Positions 1-7,752 of a stretch of DNA of 64,000 bases are shown here, piece after piece. Under the pieces are notes generated by a model. The model did not search any database. It was not told the DNA's origin and was given only the letters and a program-made list of their open reading frames with translations. Position 1 is the first letter of the stretch, and every line of letters starts with the position of its first letter. This DNA comes from Bacillus sp. A301a_S52 (lineage in GTDB: Bacteria > Bacillota > Bacilli > Bacillales > Salisediminibacteriaceae): positions 500,001 through 564,000 of the forward strand of contig JABXYP010000001.1 in assembly GCA_024701455.1 (NCBI GenBank), read 5' to 3'. Position numbers and translations under genes: made by a program.

Positions 1-719
1 GACCAGCTTGCTGCTAACGTCCCGATAATGCCACTTTGTGACTTCAGTACACAAACAGCTGTATCATCCACATCGGCCGTTTTCTTAGAACTTGTTTCAA
101 CAAATGCGCCTACTTCAACAAACTCTTCATCTAAAAGAAATCGTAATAAATCAGTTTTGTGGACACCAAGGTCACCCAAGGCGCCAATAAATGCCTCTTC
201 TTTTTTGAAAAACCAGCTATCAGTACCGTCTGCACTCCATCCTTCAGGCCCACCATGACCAAAAGCAGTACGGAAACTATAAATCTTCCCTAGTTCACCT
301 TGTTCAATGAATTGTCTCGCTTTTTGATGCGCTGGTACGAAACGTTGGTTATGAGCGATCATGAGTTTCTTACCAGATGCTTTTGCAGTTTGAATCATGT
401 CTTCTGCTTCTGCCTTTGATGTGGCCATTGGCTTTTCACATAGCACATGCTTTCCAGCTTTTAACGCCGCGATCGTCATCGGTGCGTGCAAGTAGTTTGG
501 GGTACAAACACTGACTGCATCAATCTCCTTATTGGCAATTAGCTCTTCATAGTTTGTGTATGCTTTTGCTTCATATAACGTTGCAATTTCAGCTGCGCGC
601 TCTTTTACAATGTCGCATACAGCAACAATCTCTACTTGTTCATTTTGTGCATACTCAATTAGGTGACGATGCTTAGCAATACTTCCACAACCTATCACTC
701 CGATTTTTAGTTGATGCAT
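1..719 (-). CDS. Gfo/Idh/MocA family oxidoreductase (N-terminal part, cut by window edge)
   Basis: About 239 residues are visible and the C-terminus lies beyond base 1. The protein opens with a Rossmann dinucleotide-binding motif (GVIGCGSIAKHRHL), followed by the family hallmark CEKPMATS, whose Glu-Lys-Pro segment lines the NAD(P)/sugar site. Family members oxidise or epimerise sugars, inositols and related polyols with NAD(P). The ATG at 717-719 is preceded by a GGGAGAG ribosome binding site. It starts 21 bp after the ThuA-like gene ends, so the two form an operon. This pairing is common in sugar-catabolic loci. The exact substrate cannot be inferred. Confidence 0.9.
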   Translation of the reverse strand, partial: MHQLKIGVIGCGSIAKHRHLIEYAQNEQVEIVAVCDIVKERAAEIATLYEAKAYTNYEELIANKEIDAVSVCTPNYLHAPMTIAALKAGKHVLCEKPMATSKAEAEDMIQTAKASGKKLMIAHNQRFVPAHQKARQFIEQGELGKIYSFRTAFGHGGPEGWSADGTDSWFFKKEEAFIGALGDLGVHKTDLLRFLLDEEFVEVGAFVETSSKKTADVDDTAVCVLKSQSGIIGTLAASW

Positions 720-740
720 ATTCGTTTCTCTCCCATTCTT

Positions 741-1463
741 TTATAAGTTGGATTTAATAACTTCTAAAGGTTTTGCATTCCCATAAACAGGCTTTGGTAG
801 TTTCGTAGGTATGGCCCAATGAACGGCGTTTTTAATAACTTGTTGGATATCTTTGTGATAATAAGTTGGATACGTTTCATGTCCAGGCCGGAAATAAAAA
901 ACTTTCCCTTTTCCTCTTCGGTAAGTGCACCCACTCCTAAACACTTCTCCTCCTTCAAACCAGCTTAAAAACACGATTTGCTCTGGCGCAGGAATATCAA
1001 AATGTTCGCCGTACATTTCTTCTTTTTCAAGCTCTATATAGTTGCCAATTCCTTCTGCGATTTGGTGGCTTGGATCAATTACCCATAATCTTTCTTTTTC
1101 ACCTGATTCCCGCCATTTAAGATCACACGTCGTACCCATTAGTGTTTTGAAAATTTTCGAAAAGTGACCTGAATGTAGAACGATTAGTCCCATTCCACTA
1201 AGGACACGCTGTTTTACTTTTGCAACGACTGCATCATCTACTTCCTCATGAGCAATATGTCCCCACCAAAGCAATACATCCGTCTCATTTAATACGTCAT
1301 CAGTAAGCCCGTGTTCATCATCATCTAATGTGGCTGTTCTCACTTCAAAATCTTCTTTTAAAAAGCGAGCGATTGCACCATGAATGCCTTCTGGATAAAT
1401 GTCTCTAACAAGCTGATTTTCTTGTTCATGACGGTTTTCATTCCATACTGTTACTTTTACCAT
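741..1463 (-). CDS. ThuA-like domain protein (trehalose-utilisation family)
   Basis: A 240-residue protein matching the ThuA-like domain, which has a class I glutamine-amidotransferase fold without the usual catalytic triad. Recognisable blocks are [14 protein letters not shown] near residue 62, [14 protein letters not shown] near 92, and [14 protein letters not shown] near the end. Members are linked to the utilisation of trehalose, sucrose and other sugars, but the biochemical role is poorly defined. The ATG at 1463 has an AGGAGAG site upstream. It is the first gene of a two-gene operon with the oxidoreductase that follows. Confidence 0.88.
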   Translation of the reverse strand: MVKVTVWNENRHEQENQLVRDIYPEGIHGAIARFLKEDFEVRTATLDDDEHGLTDDVLNETDVLLWWGHIAHEEVDDAVVAKVKQRVLSGMGLIVLHSGHFSKIFKTLMGTTCDLKWRESGEKERLWVIDPSHQIAEGIGNYIELEKEEMYGEHFDIPAPEQIVFLSWFEGGEVFRSGCTYRRGKGKVFYFRPGHETYPTYYHKDIQQVIKNAVHWAIPTKLPKPVYGNAKPLEVIKSNL

Positions 1464-1823
1464 GCATACTCTCTCCTAATATTTACATTGATCTTTATTT
1501 AGTAAAATCAAGTCATTACTTTCGTGTACCTGTCGTCATTTTGAAGTCGCTAGCAGCATTTCTTTTCAATGTGATTATTCATTTTCTTATTTCTTATTTG
1601 ACTTCATCATAAGCCATATAACTTCTAATAAAAATAGATTATCCAATTGAAACATGCACTATTTTGCTATTTCCTAAAATGCCGTTTCGTGATGTTATCC
1701 TTCTCAGGCATCCTTTCATCAGATAAACTTAATAAAGATAATTAGGGGATAAATACAACAAGTGTTATATTTAGGGGGTTGATAGTCCCCACCTCAACGG
1801 ATAGGGGGGAACGTTTAATCAGA

Positions 1824-1880
1824 GTGGCGCCGAGATGCCATCTGAATTCTCGATGTTTCAGCTGACTGAAAACAAGTTCG
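1824..1880 (+). repeat. Interspersed repeat family R2, copy 1
   Basis: This segment (GTGGCGCCGAGATGCCATCT, then CAGCTGACTGAAAACAAGTTCGC) closely matches 11675-11724. Both lie in gene-free sequence. Only two copies are seen, so element borders and origin are unknown. Confidence 0.45.
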
Positions 1881-2032
1881 CAAAAATGAAGGTCGCTGTG
1901 AAGGCAGTCTGAAGATGGCGAAAGGCTTTTTGGCAAAGAAAAAGATGAAAATACGTTTCAACGTGCACATAGTGGTGAGCTTGAGGAAATAAATAGACGA
2001 GAATACGTCACCCATCCTCGTATAGTCAAACT

Positions 2033-2074
2033 AAAAAACTTCCGACTATCATGTTTGATTAGCGGAAGTTTTTT
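2033..2074 (-). terminator. Intrinsic terminator of the alpha-amylase gene (bidirectional form)
   Basis: The arms AAAAAACTTCCG (2033-2044) and CGGAAGTTTTTT (2063-2074) are perfectly complementary over 12 bp, with T-tracts on both strands. It lies about 80 bases beyond the amylase stop codon. Confidence 0.85.
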
Positions 2075-2153
2075 CACTTTAGTGAACTGATTAGTCCCAG
2101 TTTGTTAGTCAATTATGTGTGCTGTTTTACTATATTGATGAATGATTAAGTAG

Positions 2154-3740
2154 TTACTTCTTTAAAATAACAGTTGTATAGCCAGGTATTTCTATTACGT
2201 TATCTTTCAACCTAATATCATCTAATTCTCCGATATAGAAAAAATAGTGTTTATACTCAGTTAGGTCATCACTAAGGTTGATTTTTTTTCTTACATTGCT
2301 TAAGTTGTGTATAATAAGTTTTTCTTCATTTTCAGCTAGTCGTTCAAATGATACTATCCCATCTTCTGTAATAGATGTGCTTTTTATTTCACCCATAATT
2401 AATGCTTCACTAGCTCGCCGGGCATAAATTAAGGATTTATAGTGATTGAGCAGGGAATCTTCATCTTGCAGTTGGCTTTCTACATCAATGCCATTATCAG
2501 GGTCATTACTATGATAACGATCAGCTCTCCATGTCGTTTGCTTTGTATCTTCTGAATCTTTGTACCACCTCATCGGCAAACGGATGTCTTCGTCAGGCTT
2601 CTCACCTTCCATACCGATCTCTTCCCCATAATAGAGATAAGGGTTTCCTGGTAAGGTTAATAATAACGATGCGGCCATTCTAGCATGATTCATATTATTG
2701 GCTAGTTCACTCATCGTTCGGGTCATATCGTGGTTGGTAATAAAAGTGGAATCGATAAAATCTTCAGACTTTGTAGTGAAGTAATTTCTTGTTTTCTCAA
2801 GTTCTGTCACTATTCCTGTATCACTTTCCGATTTTACAGAAGTTAATATTTGTCCCGATAAATCAAAATTAAAAGCGGAATGTAAGCCACCATCTAAATA
2901 GGGGGCAACTATTTCTGCTGTGTCCCAAATTTCGCCTACAAGAATCACACCGGGATTAACTTTTTCCATTTCTGTTCTAAATTCACGCCAAAACTGATGG
3001 TTTTTTTCTTGATAATCATCTCCATGGTAAGAACTGTATATATGTTTGGCAGCGTCTAATCTGAACCCATCAACACCAACCTCTTCAATCCAAAAAGTAC
3101 CAATATCATAGATGTCTTCTCGGACTTTTGGGTTATCAATATTTAAATCAGGCATTCCCTCCCAAAAGATCCCTTCATATATATTGTCTCCTGTGCCGTG
3201 CCAGACTTGTTGACCCCATTCACCTTCTTCGCCAGTATGTGTATCTTCATCTGCCCAAACATAGTAATCACGGTACTTTTCATCATTTTTTAATGCGGCT
3301 TGGAACCACGGATGCTCCTCACTGGAATGGTTAACCACAAAATCTTTGATGACTTTGATTCCTTTTTTATTTGCTTCTGCAACAAATTCTTTAAAATCAT
3401 CGAGTGTCCCATACTCTGGATTTACATCCATATAATTAACCACATCGTATCCGTGGTAGCTAGGTGACGGGTTAATTGGCATTAACCAGATGCCTTCCAC
3501 ACCTAACTCTTGTAAATAATCAAGCTTTAATGTGGCTCCTTGGAAGTCACCAATGCCATCTCCTGTTGAATCATAAAAGGATCTTACAAATATTTCATAG
3601 TAGACACCGTGTGGTTCCATCGTCTTTAAATCCTCTTCATCAAATACTATAGGTGTATTTGTCTTTTGAAGACAGCCAGTAGACAAAGTGGCGATAGTAA
3701 ATCCAGTAGTAAGCAACAGGCCTATTTTCTTAGTGATCAT
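2154..3740 (-). CDS. Alpha-amylase family (GH13) lipoprotein
   Basis: A 528-residue extracellular glycoside hydrolase that cleaves alpha-1,4-glucosidic bonds in starch or maltooligosaccharides. Residues 1-23 form a lipoprotein signal ending in the lipobox LSTGC, so the mature enzyme should be anchored outside the membrane. All four GH13 conserved regions are present: DFVVNH (133-138), GFRLDAAKH with nucleophile Asp229, GEIWD with acid/base Glu270, and NHD at 336-338. The SYHGYDVVNYMDVNPEYGT block fits oligo-glucosidase/alpha-amylase subfamilies rather than pullulanases. The ATG at 3740 follows AAAGGAGG. A consensus catabolite-repression site lies 255 bp upstream. It stands alone, with the terminator at 2033-2074. 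Confidence 0.93.
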   Translation of the reverse strand: MITKKIGLLLTTGFTIATLSTGCLQKTNTPIVFDEEDLKTMEPHGVYYEIFVRSFYDSTGDGIGDFQGATLKLDYLQELGVEGIWLMPINPSPSYHGYDVVNYMDVNPEYGTLDDFKEFVAEANKKGIKVIKDFVVNHSSEEHPWFQAALKNDEKYRDYYVWADEDTHTGEEGEWGQQVWHGTGDNIYEGIFWEGMPDLNIDNPKVREDIYDIGTFWIEEVGVDGFRLDAAKHIYSSYHGDDYQEKNHQFWREFRTEMEKVNPGVILVGEIWDTAEIVAPYLDGGLHSAFNFDLSGQILTSVKSESDTGIVTELEKTRNYFTTKSEDFIDSTFITNHDMTRTMSELANNMNHARMAASLLLTLPGNPYLYYGEEIGMEGEKPDEDIRLPMRWYKDSEDTKQTTWRADRYHSNDPDNGIDVESQLQDEDSLLNHYKSLIYARRASEALIMGEIKSTSITEDGIVSFERLAENEEKLIIHNLSNVRKKINLSDDLTEYKHYFFYIGELDDIRLKDNVIEIPGYTTVILKK

Positions 3741-3994
3741 TTTTATCCTCCTTTATCATGATCATTTTTTTAAACCCCTTCAACTGAATGATTAAAATTT
3801 CAAAAGACGAGTCAATTCCTAGGAGTAAAGATTAGAAACGATATAATTATCAATCTAGTTCTATAAAAAGGGCAGGTAGCTAAGGAGGCGTCCAACACGC
3901 ATGACCGTAAAAAATGGATGTGAGAGTGTGTTTCACCCCTCAGTTATTGCTAATTTCTTAATTTTCATTATAATCCAGAAATAAAACACATTTA

Positions 3995-4008
3995 TGCAAG
4001 CGGTTTCA
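3995..4008. promoter_or_regulatory. Catabolite responsive element (cre) candidate
   Basis: TGCAAGCGGTTTCA matches the CcpA operator consensus TGNAANCGNWWNCA at every defined position. It lies 255 bp upstream of the amylase start and 738 bp upstream of the aminotransferase. It most plausibly represses the amylase when preferred sugars are present. Confidence 0.6.
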
Positions 4009-4533
4009 TTGTTTAGGTGAAGATAGTAGTATGTATATGTCTTTTGCAAGAAAAAAAGTACATGTGATTGTAAAGTTTTTAACACGATAATGCCTCTATT
4101 ATGTTGTTTGTAATAAAGCGTTCGTCAGTAGCCTTCACACGCATTACGTGATTGTAGCGAATCGCAGCTAATGTCACTTCGCTATTACTGATCTTCTATA
4201 AAACAAAATCATGCCTTCGTCAATATCATCATACCTTTCTATGTGTACCCCCATTTGTATAAATTTGAGGAATTATAGTTAAATAGTTCATTTTTTGTAG
4301 TATTTGTTAATGTGAAAGCCAAAAATAGTATGGTTTAATATCTAAATAAAAAGGAGGTGACATGTTTGATTACAAAAAGACGGTTTGTGAAAAATCGGTA
4401 ACACAGAGGAGCGGTGAAAAAGGGAGGGTTAGAAGGGTAGGACAAGTATAGCGTGTAATAACATATGTTCAAGCTAGAATGTGCAAATAACTCAAGAGGC
4501 TGTTGGTTATTAACTAAAATAAGAAGAGTTTAG

Positions 4534-4692
4534 ACGTTGACATGTGGAGAGCTCTATTCTGTAAGAGATGGAACCAGTTATAGTATGGAAAAAGGTTACA
4601 GACATGTGAGATGGTCGTATCAAGCAACAGAAACCTATTTATCTTTCTTATGGAGATATTTTTTCGCACCAATAGGCAATCGTTTGCGCTAA
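4534..4692 (+). pseudogene. Unidentified gene remnant (C-terminal ~52 codons)
   Basis: A 52-codon open stretch ends in a TAA at 4690-4692. Its composition looks protein-like (VRDGTSYSMEKGYRHVRW, then LSFLWRYFFAPIGNRLR). The only internal ATG (4585) leaves 35 residues and has no ribosome binding site. I do not recognise the family. It probably is the tail of a deleted gene. A chance open frame remains possible. Confidence 0.3.
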
Positions 4693-4745
4693 AAAGAAAG
4701 AGTGACTAGCGACCTTATAGGTAAAAGAAAGGGGACATCTTCACA

Positions 4746-5993
4746 ATGAGGACATTTGCCATTAAGAACAAAATTAAATTAGACCACTTATCAGGCAATG
4801 GAATTAGATTTGAGATCGATGGAGAAAGTTATATCGATGCAGCATCAGGTACTTTTAACTTACCGCTGGGCTACAATCACCCCGAAATGGTAGATGCATT
4901 AACAGAACAGATCAAAAAGGCTAGTCATGCGAGTTCAACTTACACAAAACCAATTGTTGAAAATGGGTTTAGCAAGTTACTTGATGAAGCTCCAGAAAAT
5001 ATTAATAAAATCTTTATGAGAGATCTGACGGGGTCAAGCGCAAATGAAGCAGCCATTAAGATGGCGATGAAATCAAGTGGGAAAACGGGTGTATTAAGCT
5101 TGATGTTATCACATCATGGACAGACAGCATTGACCACATCCATTTCGGGCAACGCATTTCGAAGAGAATCTTTTCCATCTTTAAATTATCATGAGTCGCT
5201 TAAAGTACCTGCACCTTATTGTCACCGCTGCTTTTACGGAAAAACTTACCCAGATTGTGGCCTTTTATGTGCAGAAAGAATTAATGATTTTATCGAGTAT
5301 TCCACATCAAATCAAGTAGCTTGTATGATTATTGAGCCTGTCATGGGGAACGGAGGGAACATTGTTCCTCCAAAAGAATACTTTCAATTAATTCGTAAAA
5401 TATGTGATGAGAACGATATCATTCTAATCTCTGATGAAGTTCAGACAGGACTTGGTAGAACAGGCCATATGTTTGCTAGTAATCACTTTGACATGAAACC
5501 TAATATCATCACTTTAGCGAAAGGATTAGGGGGGATTGGTATACCAGTTGCTGCTGTTCTCATGGAATCACGTTTGGAAGTGTTTGAAAGCTATGAACAC
5601 TCATTTACTTCAGGAGCCAACTTATTAGCCATATCAGCCGCACAAACTTATTTAGATGTACTGGAAAAAGAAAATATCCTTGAACAGGTAAGAAAAAACG
5701 GGGAATTATTAGGAGAAGAATTAACTGAATTGATGAATCAGTACCCGTTTATCTCTGATGTTAGGGGATTAGGGTACATGTGGGGATTGGAAATTTCCGA
5801 TCGTGAGGGGCATGAAGATCCAAAAATGACACAAAAAATAGTGGAAACAAGTCTTAAAAATGGGTTAATCCTTCGTTCCTCTCGTTATGGCTTTGGGAAT
5901 GTTGTCAAAGTACGCCCTCCGCTTATAACTAGTAAAGCTGACATATATGAGATCATCGAGATGTTAAAAAAATCATTAGATGAAGTGATATAG
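4746..5993 (+). CDS. Class III PLP-dependent aminotransferase (GabT1-like)
   Basis: A 415-residue fold-type I aminotransferase. The PLP-binding signature LISDEVQTGLGRTG lies near 227-240 and the Schiff-base lysine is Lys259 in TLAKGLGG. A cysteine cluster (C159-x2-C162 and C171-x3-C175) sits in the substrate-cap region, as in GABA-transaminase/dialkylglycine-type relatives, and could bind a metal. The ATG at 4746 follows AAAGGGGAC. It is the first gene of a tight cluster with a zinc dehydrogenase (13-bp gap) and a HAD phosphatase. That set resembles GabT1-YktC1-GutB1 of Bacillus azasugar biosynthesis, in which the aminotransferase aminates a ketohexose phosphate. The specific substrate here is an inference from context. 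Confidence 0.85.
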   Translation: MRTFAIKNKIKLDHLSGNGIRFEIDGESYIDAASGTFNLPLGYNHPEMVDALTEQIKKASHASSTYTKPIVENGFSKLLDEAPENINKIFMRDLTGSSANEAAIKMAMKSSGKTGVLSLMLSHHGQTALTTSISGNAFRRESFPSLNYHESLKVPAPYCHRCFYGKTYPDCGLLCAERINDFIEYSTSNQVACMIIEPVMGNGGNIVPPKEYFQLIRKICDENDIILISDEVQTGLGRTGHMFASNHFDMKPNIITLAKGLGGIGIPVAAVLMESRLEVFESYEHSFTSGANLLAISAAQTYLDVLEKENILEQVRKNGELLGEELTELMNQYPFISDVRGLGYMWGLEISDREGHEDPKMTQKIVETSLKNGLILRSSRYGFGNVVKVRPPLITSKADIYEIIEMLKKSLDEVI

Positions 5994-6006
5994 GGAGGCG
6001 TTAGTT

Positions 6007-7068
6007 ATGTTAGGAGTTGTTTATAACGGCCCATGGGACGTCAAAGTTCAGGACAAAAAAATGGATCTCACCATATTGCCGGATGAAGTGTTGATAAAGG
6101 TAAAAATGACAGGCATTTGTGGAACAGACCTTAATATTATAACAGGTAAATATGAAGCAGCTATACCTGGCACCATTCTTGGTCATGAGACGGTAGGAGA
6201 AGTTATTCAAATAGGTGAATCTGTCCCGAACCTTCAGGTGGGAGATCGTGTTGTTGTAGACCCCACATATTATTGTGGTCATTGTCGGTTCTGTAGAACT
6301 AATCGAAAAAACCATTGTGAATCGAAAACGCAATTGGAAACAGGGGTAAGCAGTGACGGTGCTTTTACAAGTTATCACAAAACAAAATACCCTTTCTTGT
6401 ATAAGCTGCCAGACAACTTAAGTTATGAAGTAGCTACCCTGACAGAGCCGCTTAGTTGTGTCTTAACAGGGGTAAGGTGCCTAACGCTTCATACCGCTAT
6501 GAACATCGTTGTTATCGGTGGGGGACCGATGGGATTATTATATAGTTTGGCTTTAGCGGCAAAAGGATATTCAGGTGTCGTGGTAGAAAATCAGATTAAA
6601 AGACAACATCTAGTAAAAGATGTGATAGATCGTAAATGGAGATTGGCGACGAACTTAAAAGAAACGTTAGACGTGTTTGGAGGGGCAGGCACTCAAATAG
6701 ATGTGGTGATCGATACTTCAGGTTGCGCTGTTCATGACTACTTAAATCATCTATCTAGAGGTGGTCAAGTATTATCTATTGCTCTAAAGCAACAAGTGGT
6801 TGGGATTGACCTTGGTTGGATTGCAGATGAAAGTATCAGCTTTTATGGCTCGATAGATAGTCTGAACAACTCTTTCAATGAAGCTTTAGCATTATTAGCA
6901 AACGCTGCTATTCCTGGCTCTAAATTAATTACTCATAAATTACCAATTAAAAAATTTCATCAAGCAGTAAAACTTTTAGGACTGTCCCTTGAAGATGAAG
7001 CATTTCGAGCATGTGATGCAGCGATAAAGATACTCGTTGAACCAGAAGGAGAGGAAAATGAGACATAA
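6007..7068 (+). CDS. Zinc-dependent medium-chain dehydrogenase (GutB1/sorbitol dehydrogenase-like)
   Basis: A 353-residue MDR-family polyol dehydrogenase. Catalytic zinc ligands are Cys38 (GICGTD) and His60-Glu61 (GHE). The structural zinc lobe is complete with Cys90, Cys93, Cys96 and Cys104. A Rossmann motif VVIGGGPMG follows near residue 170 and binds NAD(P). The family oxidises secondary or primary alcohols of polyols. In azasugar clusters the homologous GutB1 oxidises the terminal hydroxyl of an aminopolyol so that it cyclises to an iminosugar. The reading frame overlaps the next gene by 11 bp, showing translational coupling. The RBS is GGGAGGCG just before the ATG. Confidence 0.87.
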   Translation: MLGVVYNGPWDVKVQDKKMDLTILPDEVLIKVKMTGICGTDLNIITGKYEAAIPGTILGHETVGEVIQIGESVPNLQVGDRVVVDPTYYCGHCRFCRTNRKNHCESKTQLETGVSSDGAFTSYHKTKYPFLYKLPDNLSYEVATLTEPLSCVLTGVRCLTLHTAMNIVVIGGGPMGLLYSLALAAKGYSGVVVENQIKRQHLVKDVIDRKWRLATNLKETLDVFGGAGTQIDVVIDTSGCAVHDYLNHLSRGGQVLSIALKQQVVGIDLGWIADESISFYGSIDSLNNSFNEALALLANAAIPGSKLITHKLPIKKFHQAVKLLGLSLEDEAFRACDAAIKILVEPEGEENET

Positions 7069-7732
7069 ACATCACTTTGAGGCTGTTATTTTCGATATCG
7101 ACGGAGTATTAGTTGACAGTGAACATTATCATCATCAAGCAGTCAATGATATATGCAGCGAAATAAGTCATGTCATATCAATCGATAAAAGTAAAGAGTT
7201 AATAGGTTTAAGTTTAGAAGAGACGTTTGATCAACTTCAACTACGACGTGTTACCACTAATAAAAGTGAGTGGATGCAAAAAGTAGAAGAGAGATATTTG
7301 CAAATCATAGATCGTGAAATGGAACGTCCTTATGCTTCTGAATTGATAAAGGCGCTGAAAATATCAGGTGTAAAGATAGCATGTGTCACAACAGCAAATC
7401 GAAAAGTGGCAGAAGCAAACTTGAAAATAATAGGAGTGTTAGAAAGTATCTCTTGTTTAATTACTAGGGAAAGTGTTGCAAACACCAAGCCTGATCCAGA
7501 GCCGTACATGAAAGCTTTGCACAAGTTGACGGTTTCTCCTGAGCACGCATTAGTAGTGGAGGATAGTGCAATAGGTGTACAAGCAGCTCTTGCTGCACAT
7601 GTTGGAACAGTTTTATTTTACCCACATCACATGTCTAACGTTCAAGACATGCAAGATCCCGTTATCAAAATCAACCGATTTACAGACTATTCATTTTTTA
7701 ATCGAACGCTGTCTCAGTTTGTAAACATATAA
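7058..7732 (+). CDS. HAD-superfamily hydrolase, beta-phosphoglucomutase-like phosphatase
   Basis: A 224-residue HAD subfamily IA protein. Motif I is IFDIDGVLVDSEH with nucleophile Asp13 and acid/base Asp15. It continues with the motif II Thr in CVTTAN, the motif III Lys in TKPDPEPY, and motif IV VVEDSAIGV. These enzymes dephosphorylate or isomerise sugar phosphates. I placed the start at the ATG at 7058, which has an AGGAGAGG site, and not at upstream in-frame codons. In the presumed azasugar pathway a phosphatase is needed after transamination. Known Bacillus clusters use the inositol-monophosphatase-type YktC1, so this HAD protein would be a non-homologous replacement. A phosphoglucomutase role is an alternative given the neighbouring alpha-glucan genes. 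Confidence 0.83.
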   Translation: MRHKHHFEAVIFDIDGVLVDSEHYHHQAVNDICSEISHVISIDKSKELIGLSLEETFDQLQLRRVTTNKSEWMQKVEERYLQIIDREMERPYASELIKALKISGVKIACVTTANRKVAEANLKIIGVLESISCLITRESVANTKPDPEPYMKALHKLTVSPEHALVVEDSAIGVQAALAAHVGTVLFYPHHMSNVQDMQDPVIKINRFTDYSFFNRTLSQFVNI

Positions 7733-7752
7733 AAGAGGTGGGGAAAGAGACC

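Larger units (their letters stand above)
1464..2153. other. Intergenic stretch with GC-richer repeat-like segment and a terminator
   Basis: No convincing gene is present in these 690 bases; the short open frames have no ribosome binding site. The segment around 1740-1990 resembles a second stretch near 11640-11725 and probably contains a decayed interspersed element. A strong hairpin terminator at 2033-2074 belongs to the amylase gene. The promoter of the ThuA operon should lie just upstream of 1463, but I could not pick a clear -35/-10 pair. Confidence 0.5.
3741..4745. other. 1-kb intergenic region between amylase and aminotransferase cluster
   Basis: This divergent intergenic region holds the cre site at 3995-4008 and a coding remnant at 4534-4692. 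At about 4350 a strong AAAGGAGGTGA site precedes only very short frames (29 codons from the ATG at once, or 11 codons from TTG), which looks like the beginning of a lost gene. The rest shows nothing I can assign. Confidence 0.45.

Noticed and set aside
28..258. 76-codon plus-strand open frame at the left edge
   Set aside because: It is antisense to the Gfo/Idh/MocA oxidoreductase, whose translation is convincing.
1742..2015. Overlapping minus-strand open frames
   Set aside because: No RBS and composition of an intergenic repeat-like segment; not supported as genes.
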